From Mycobacterium arosiense ATCC BAA-1401 = DSM 45069 (GTDB taxonomy: Bacteria > Actinomycetota > Actinomycetes > Mycobacteriales > Mycobacteriaceae): a DNA stretch of 64,000 nucleotides. The position numbers were made by a program, and so were the translations under genes. Numbering within the stretch: the first letter of the stretch is position 1; every line of letters begins with the position of its first letter. The stretch is from the NCBI RefSeq assembly GCF_002086125.1, contig NZ_MVHG01000009.1, forward strand, positions 1-64,000, written 5' to 3'. Shown here piece by piece: positions 62,544-64,000 of the stretch. Under the pieces are notes generated by a model. It had not been told where the DNA came from, made no database searches, and was given only the letters and a program-made list of their open reading frames with translations.

Positions 62544-64000
62544 ATGACCGATGAAGCGAAGCGCGCGAAAGGTAGCTCCACGGGCCCGATCAGCGCGGTG
62601 CGGCAACAGGTAGCCCAACGCATCGGTGATCTGGACGCCCGCGACGAACAGTTCCGCACCACCAAACCCGAACCCGCCCTGCAGAGCGCGGCGCGCGAAA
62701 CCGGCCTGCGGCTGCCGCAGATCCTGGAAATCTTTGCCCAGGGTTATGCCGAACGCCCCGCACTCGGCTGGCGCGCCCGCTCCTTGACCACCGACCCCGA
62801 CACTGGCCGCACCGCCACGCAACTGCTGCCCCGGTTCGACACCATGACCTATCGCGAGCTGTGGGCCGATGTCCGCGCCATCGCCGCCGCATGGCGACAC
62901 GCCCCCACCAACCCCGTTGCGCCCGGGGACTTCGTGGCCACCGTGGGTTTCGCGAGCGCCGAATACCTCACCATCGACCTGGCGTGCGGCTATCTCGGGC
63001 TGGTGGCCGTGCCGCTGCAACACAACACGACGGCGGCACGACTGAAGCCGATCGTCGACGAGGCCGAGCCATCCGTATTGGCCGCCGGTGTCGGCTATCT
63101 CGACCTTGCCATCGACGCGGCGCTCAACAGCTCTTCGTTGCGGCGGGTGGTGGTTTTCGACTACCAACCCGAGGTCGATGACCAACGCGAGGCCGTCGAA
63201 CGCGCACAGGCGAAGCTGTCCGGCGCCGGCATCGCGGTGACCATCGAGACGCTCGCGGAGGTGATCGAGCGCGGACGGAGTCTGCCGCCGGAGCCGATGT
63301 TCACCGGCGACACCGATGAGCGGCTGGCCATGATCATGTACACCTCGGGCAGCACCGGACTGCCCAAGGGCGCCATGTACACCGAGCGAATGCTTTGCAA
63401 GCTGTGGACCACCGAACTGATGCCCGATTTCCCAGACACGCCGGTGATCAACGTGAACTTCATGCCGCTGAATCACCTGGGCGGCCGGATACCGTTGTCG
63501 ACGGCATTCCAGGCCGGTGGCACCAGCTATTTCGTCCCGGAAAGCGACCTGTCGACGTTGTTCGACGACTGGAACCTGGTGCGCCCCACCGAAATGGGCC
63601 TGGTACCGCGGGTAGCGGAAATGCTGTACCAGCGCTACCAGAGTGCGGTCGACAGGCTCGATGCGTCGGGCGCCGAGTCCCCCGAGGCGCAGGCGCAGGC
63701 CGAGCTGCGCGAGCAGGTCCTCGGTGGACGCGTGGTGACCGCCTTCTGCGGCACGGCGCCGCTGGCGGCGGAGATGCGCGCCTTCATCGAGACCTGTTTG
63801 GACGTCCACGTTTTGGACGGCTACGGCCTGACCGAGGTCGGCATGGTGACCAAGGACGGGTGGATCACCCAGCCACCGGTGTTGGACTACAAGCTCATCG
63901 ATGTGCCCGAGTTGGGGTATTTCCGCACCGACAAACCATATCCGCGAGGCGAATTGCTGGTGAAGTCGTTGACCGGCACGCCCGGATATTTCAAACGACC
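62544..64000 (+). CDS. car: Carboxylic acid reductase, N-terminal part (cut by the window end)
   Basis: The first 485 codons of a large protein; the family (Nocardia/mycobacterial CAR, FadD9-like) is about 1170 aa with adenylation, phosphopantetheine carrier and terminal reductase domains. Only most of the adenylation domain is seen: IMYTSGSTGLPKGAMYTE (about 264-281), MPLNHLGGRIPLSTAF, GTAPLAAEMRAFIETCLDVH and DGYGLTEVGMV. It should reduce carboxylic acids to aldehydes with ATP and NADPH. AGAGGCGGGCC before ATG 62544. A 134-bp gap separates it from ldtA. Confidence 0.9.
   Translation, partial: MTDEAKRAKGSSTGPISAVRQQVAQRIGDLDARDEQFRTTKPEPALQSAARETGLRLPQILEIFAQGYAERPALGWRARSLTTDPDTGRTATQLLPRFDTMTYRELWADVRAIAAAWRHAPTNPVAPGDFVATVGFASAEYLTIDLACGYLGLVAVPLQHNTTAARLKPIVDEAEPSVLAAGVGYLDLAIDAALNSSSLRRVVVFDYQPEVDDQREAVERAQAKLSGAGIAVTIETLAEVIERGRSLPPEPMFTGDTDERLAMIMYTSGSTGLPKGAMYTERMLCKLWTTELMPDFPDTPVINVNFMPLNHLGGRIPLSTAFQAGGTSYFVPESDLSTLFDDWNLVRPTEMGLVPRVAEMLYQRYQSAVDRLDASGAESPEAQAQAELREQVLGGRVVTAFCGTAPLAAEMRAFIETCLDVHVLDGYGLTEVGMVTKDGWITQPPVLDYKLIDVPELGYFRTDKPYPRGELLVKSLTGTPGYFKR

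Overview
The window is very GC-rich, densely coded, uses GTG starts often, and carries marker proteins of mycobacteria: antigen 85C, PtbB-type secreted phosphatase, PepA, F420-dependent enzymes, HtdZ, an LdtMt1-like L,D-transpeptidase and CYP138. Most genes follow, in reverse, the order I recall for M. tuberculosis Rv0116c to Rv0161, so this is a Mycobacterium chromosome, probably a slow grower of or near the M. avium complex (inference). No rRNA, tRNA, CRISPR, phage or transposase gene was found.

Layout. 1-5393: FAD-linked oxidase, a broken TetR gene, an SDR plus amine-dehydrogenase-like operon, an alpha/beta hydrolase and a TetR. 5550-8602: a 41-residue microprotein and the proton-translocating transhydrogenase operon pntAa-pntAb-pntB. 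8830-13818: DUF1348 protein, fadE2-ptbB, a hydroxyacyl-CoA type SDR and an aldehyde dehydrogenase. 13912-19189: an LCP cell-wall ligase, two TIGR00027 methyltransferases, a TetR and a pirin. 19394-26875: ClC channel, Dps, 3-methyladenine glycosylase, small NTF2-like and DUF427 proteins, a methyltransferase, an NAD-dependent epimerase/reductase and msrA. 26890-30171: cyp138 and its divergent TetR, a Mop protein, ephF. 30197-38151 looks accessory compared with M. tuberculosis: sulfotransferase/TetR/DUF1214, LLM oxidoreductase plus SRPBCC, a fatty-acid desaturase with its ferredoxin-type reductase and TetR, and a DUF5709 protein. 38214-47330: GNAT, the Tat-exported fgd2, hemerythrin, Mn-catalase, GAF-ANTAR, fadE1, htdZ, a 57-residue acidic protein, a phosphoesterase and a MarR/ABC exporter. 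47566-62409: fbpC, a DUF1275 protein, mak-treS (trehalose to maltose-1-phosphate), pepA, PPOX protein, fusA2, fadD7/oxcA/oxyS and ldtA. The window ends inside a carboxylic acid reductase gene.

Two themes stand out. First, there are sigma-F-like promoters (GTTT, 15 nt, GGGTAT) in front of hemerythrin and Mn-catalase, with slightly weaker versions in front of dps, the 57-residue acidic protein and DUF5709. This suggests a dispersed general-stress/iron-oxygen regulon. Second, nearly every TetR-type regulator here sits next to a readable inverted repeat, often overlapping a start codon; one site in front of the NTF2-like/epimerase pair matches the KstR cholesterol-regulon consensus. fadD7, oxcA and oxyS together look like an oxalate degradation module with a clustered operator between the two enzyme genes.
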